A stretch of DNA of 14,594 nucleotides from Candidatus Moraniibacteriota bacterium (GTDB taxonomy: Bacteria > Patescibacteriota > Minisyncoccia > JAHIHE01 > JAGLIN01). The position numbers and the translations under genes were made by a program. The stretch spans positions 1 to 14,594 of the forward strand of contig DAOWHY010000022.1 of the NCBI GenBank assembly GCA_030641185.1. The letters are read 5' to 3'. Shown in pieces: positions 13,940-14,594 of the stretch. Under the pieces are notes generated by a model. That model searched no databases and had not been told where the DNA came from. It saw only the letters and a list, made by a program, of their open reading frames with translations. The number at the start of each line of letters is the position of its first letter. Positions within the stretch are counted from its first letter, which is position 1.

Positions 13940-14594
13940 TTAAAAAGGAACTTTTTTCATCAAACTTCTGCATCCTTCTCGATCGTTACCGCTTTTATTG
14001 TCAGGACTAATCTTTTCGCAAAGTTCTGCATTTTTTGAAAAAATTGCGACGGTCCAATAACATTCATCCCTTTCATCTGAACTTTCTATAGAATCGCAAA
14101 GATTATATCTCTTTGTTTTCAAGATTAATGCCGTCAGACAATTAGTTATTCTGCTTTCTTCACTGATTTTATAACAATATTTTTCATCTAAAGTTACCGA
14201 CATTAGATTACGAAAACATTCATCTTTCATAGACTTGAAATAGAAACCATTTCTTTCTTCTCTTCCCTCTTCTGAAATATAGTTGCATAAAGATTCATCA
14301 TTTACCAAAGCGCCTAAAACGGAAAAACAATCATTTCTGTATTTTGTATTGGCTACTTCTGAACACATGCAAGGATTTTTTAATTTTATAGAATCTCTCG
14401 CTTTATCTTTATCACTTAAATCCTCATAAGAAGAACCATCATTTTGACACAACTTTTCCGATATTTGTTTCTCCATTCCGTTTCTTATATTTTCTAATCT
14501 TGAAAAATTAATTTCTTCCCCGCTGAATAAAACTTCTTGGATTTCAGCTTTTATTTCGCTACTTAATTCATCCTGCGAAGAAACAAGAAAAGGA
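13940..14594 (-). CDS. Cysteine-repeat protein (partial, N-terminus beyond the window)
   Basis: An internal Met at 14476 exists, but the frame stays open to the window edge with protein-like sequence (SSQDELSSEIKAEIQEVLF and on), so the gene very probably starts outside the window. At least 217 residues are visible. Twelve cysteines occur in a repeating pattern: C-x-x-I, 11-15 residues to the next Cys, then a helix and another Leu-Cys, as in LCDSIESSDERDECYWTVAIF followed by LCEKIS. This suggests short helical-hairpin repeats held by disulfides, probably outside the cytoplasm, though no signal peptide can be seen. Such Cys-repeat proteins are often unannotated. I do not assign a function. The gene ends 78 bp before tRNA-Tyr. 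Confidence 0.7.
   Translation of the reverse strand, partial: PFLVSSQDELSSEIKAEIQEVLFSGEEINFSRLENIRNGMEKQISEKLCQNDGSSYEDLSDKDKARDSIKLKNPCMCSEVANTKYRNDCFSVLGALVNDESLCNYISEEGREERNGFYFKSMKDECFRNLMSVTLDEKYCYKISEESRITNCLTALILKTKRYNLCDSIESSDERDECYWTVAIFSKNAELCEKISPDNKSGNDREGCRSLMKKVPF

Overview
The window looks like a piece of an AT-rich genome, about one third GC by eye, from a Candidate Phyla Radiation (Patescibacteria)-type bacterium. That assignment is an inference. It rests on the compact layout, the mostly leaderless or Shine-Dalgarno-poor starts, the small standalone domain proteins, the divergent UppS, the many hypothetical membrane proteins, and palindromic GTCAT...ATGAC repeats in the gaps. 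The standard genetic code fits all genes (stops are TAA or TAG), and nearly every gene is on the minus strand.

Left part (1-4803): the minus strand carries the N-terminal 199 codons of a RecQ helicase. Its last ~30 residues switch, inside a shared 'PVIALTA' segment, into the tail of a response-regulator receiver domain in GC-rich DNA; this is most likely an assembly chimera. Just upstream of recQ is a 500-residue protein whose C-terminus resembles the HopA1 effector domain. A 353-bp divergent intergenic region follows, with a 28-bp palindrome and a good plus-strand promoter. The only plus-strand gene in the window (2463-4760) encodes a degenerate PP2C-like domain, a transmembrane helix and an extracellular NHL-like propeller. 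It ends at a bidirectional terminator.

Middle part (4804-8841): an unrecognised 159-residue protein has its own promoter and the only strong Shine-Dalgarno in the window. Next is the rplJ-rplL ribosomal operon, with a near-consensus promoter, a recognisable L10 leader RNA and a terminator. A 138-bp palindromic repeat lies between the two ribosomal genes. Upstream are a standalone HsdR N-terminal nuclease-like domain, an alpha/beta hydrolase and RadC.

Right part (8842-14594): a DJ-1/PfpI protein, a five-TM protein, MltG (endolytic transglycosylase), Pcm (isoaspartyl methyltransferase), UppS, an eight-TM protein, tRNA-Tyr(GUA), and a cysteine-repeat protein that runs off the window. UppS and MltG both belong to cell-envelope/peptidoglycan metabolism. 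A second palindromic repeat lies between uppS and pcm, and a heptamer array flanks pcm.

The most informative observations are the RecQ/receiver chimera, the palindromic repeat family whose ends supply an ATGACA -35-like hexamer 16 nt from TATAYT upstream of two genes, the pseudophosphatase-propeller receptor, and the HopA1-like protein divergent from it.
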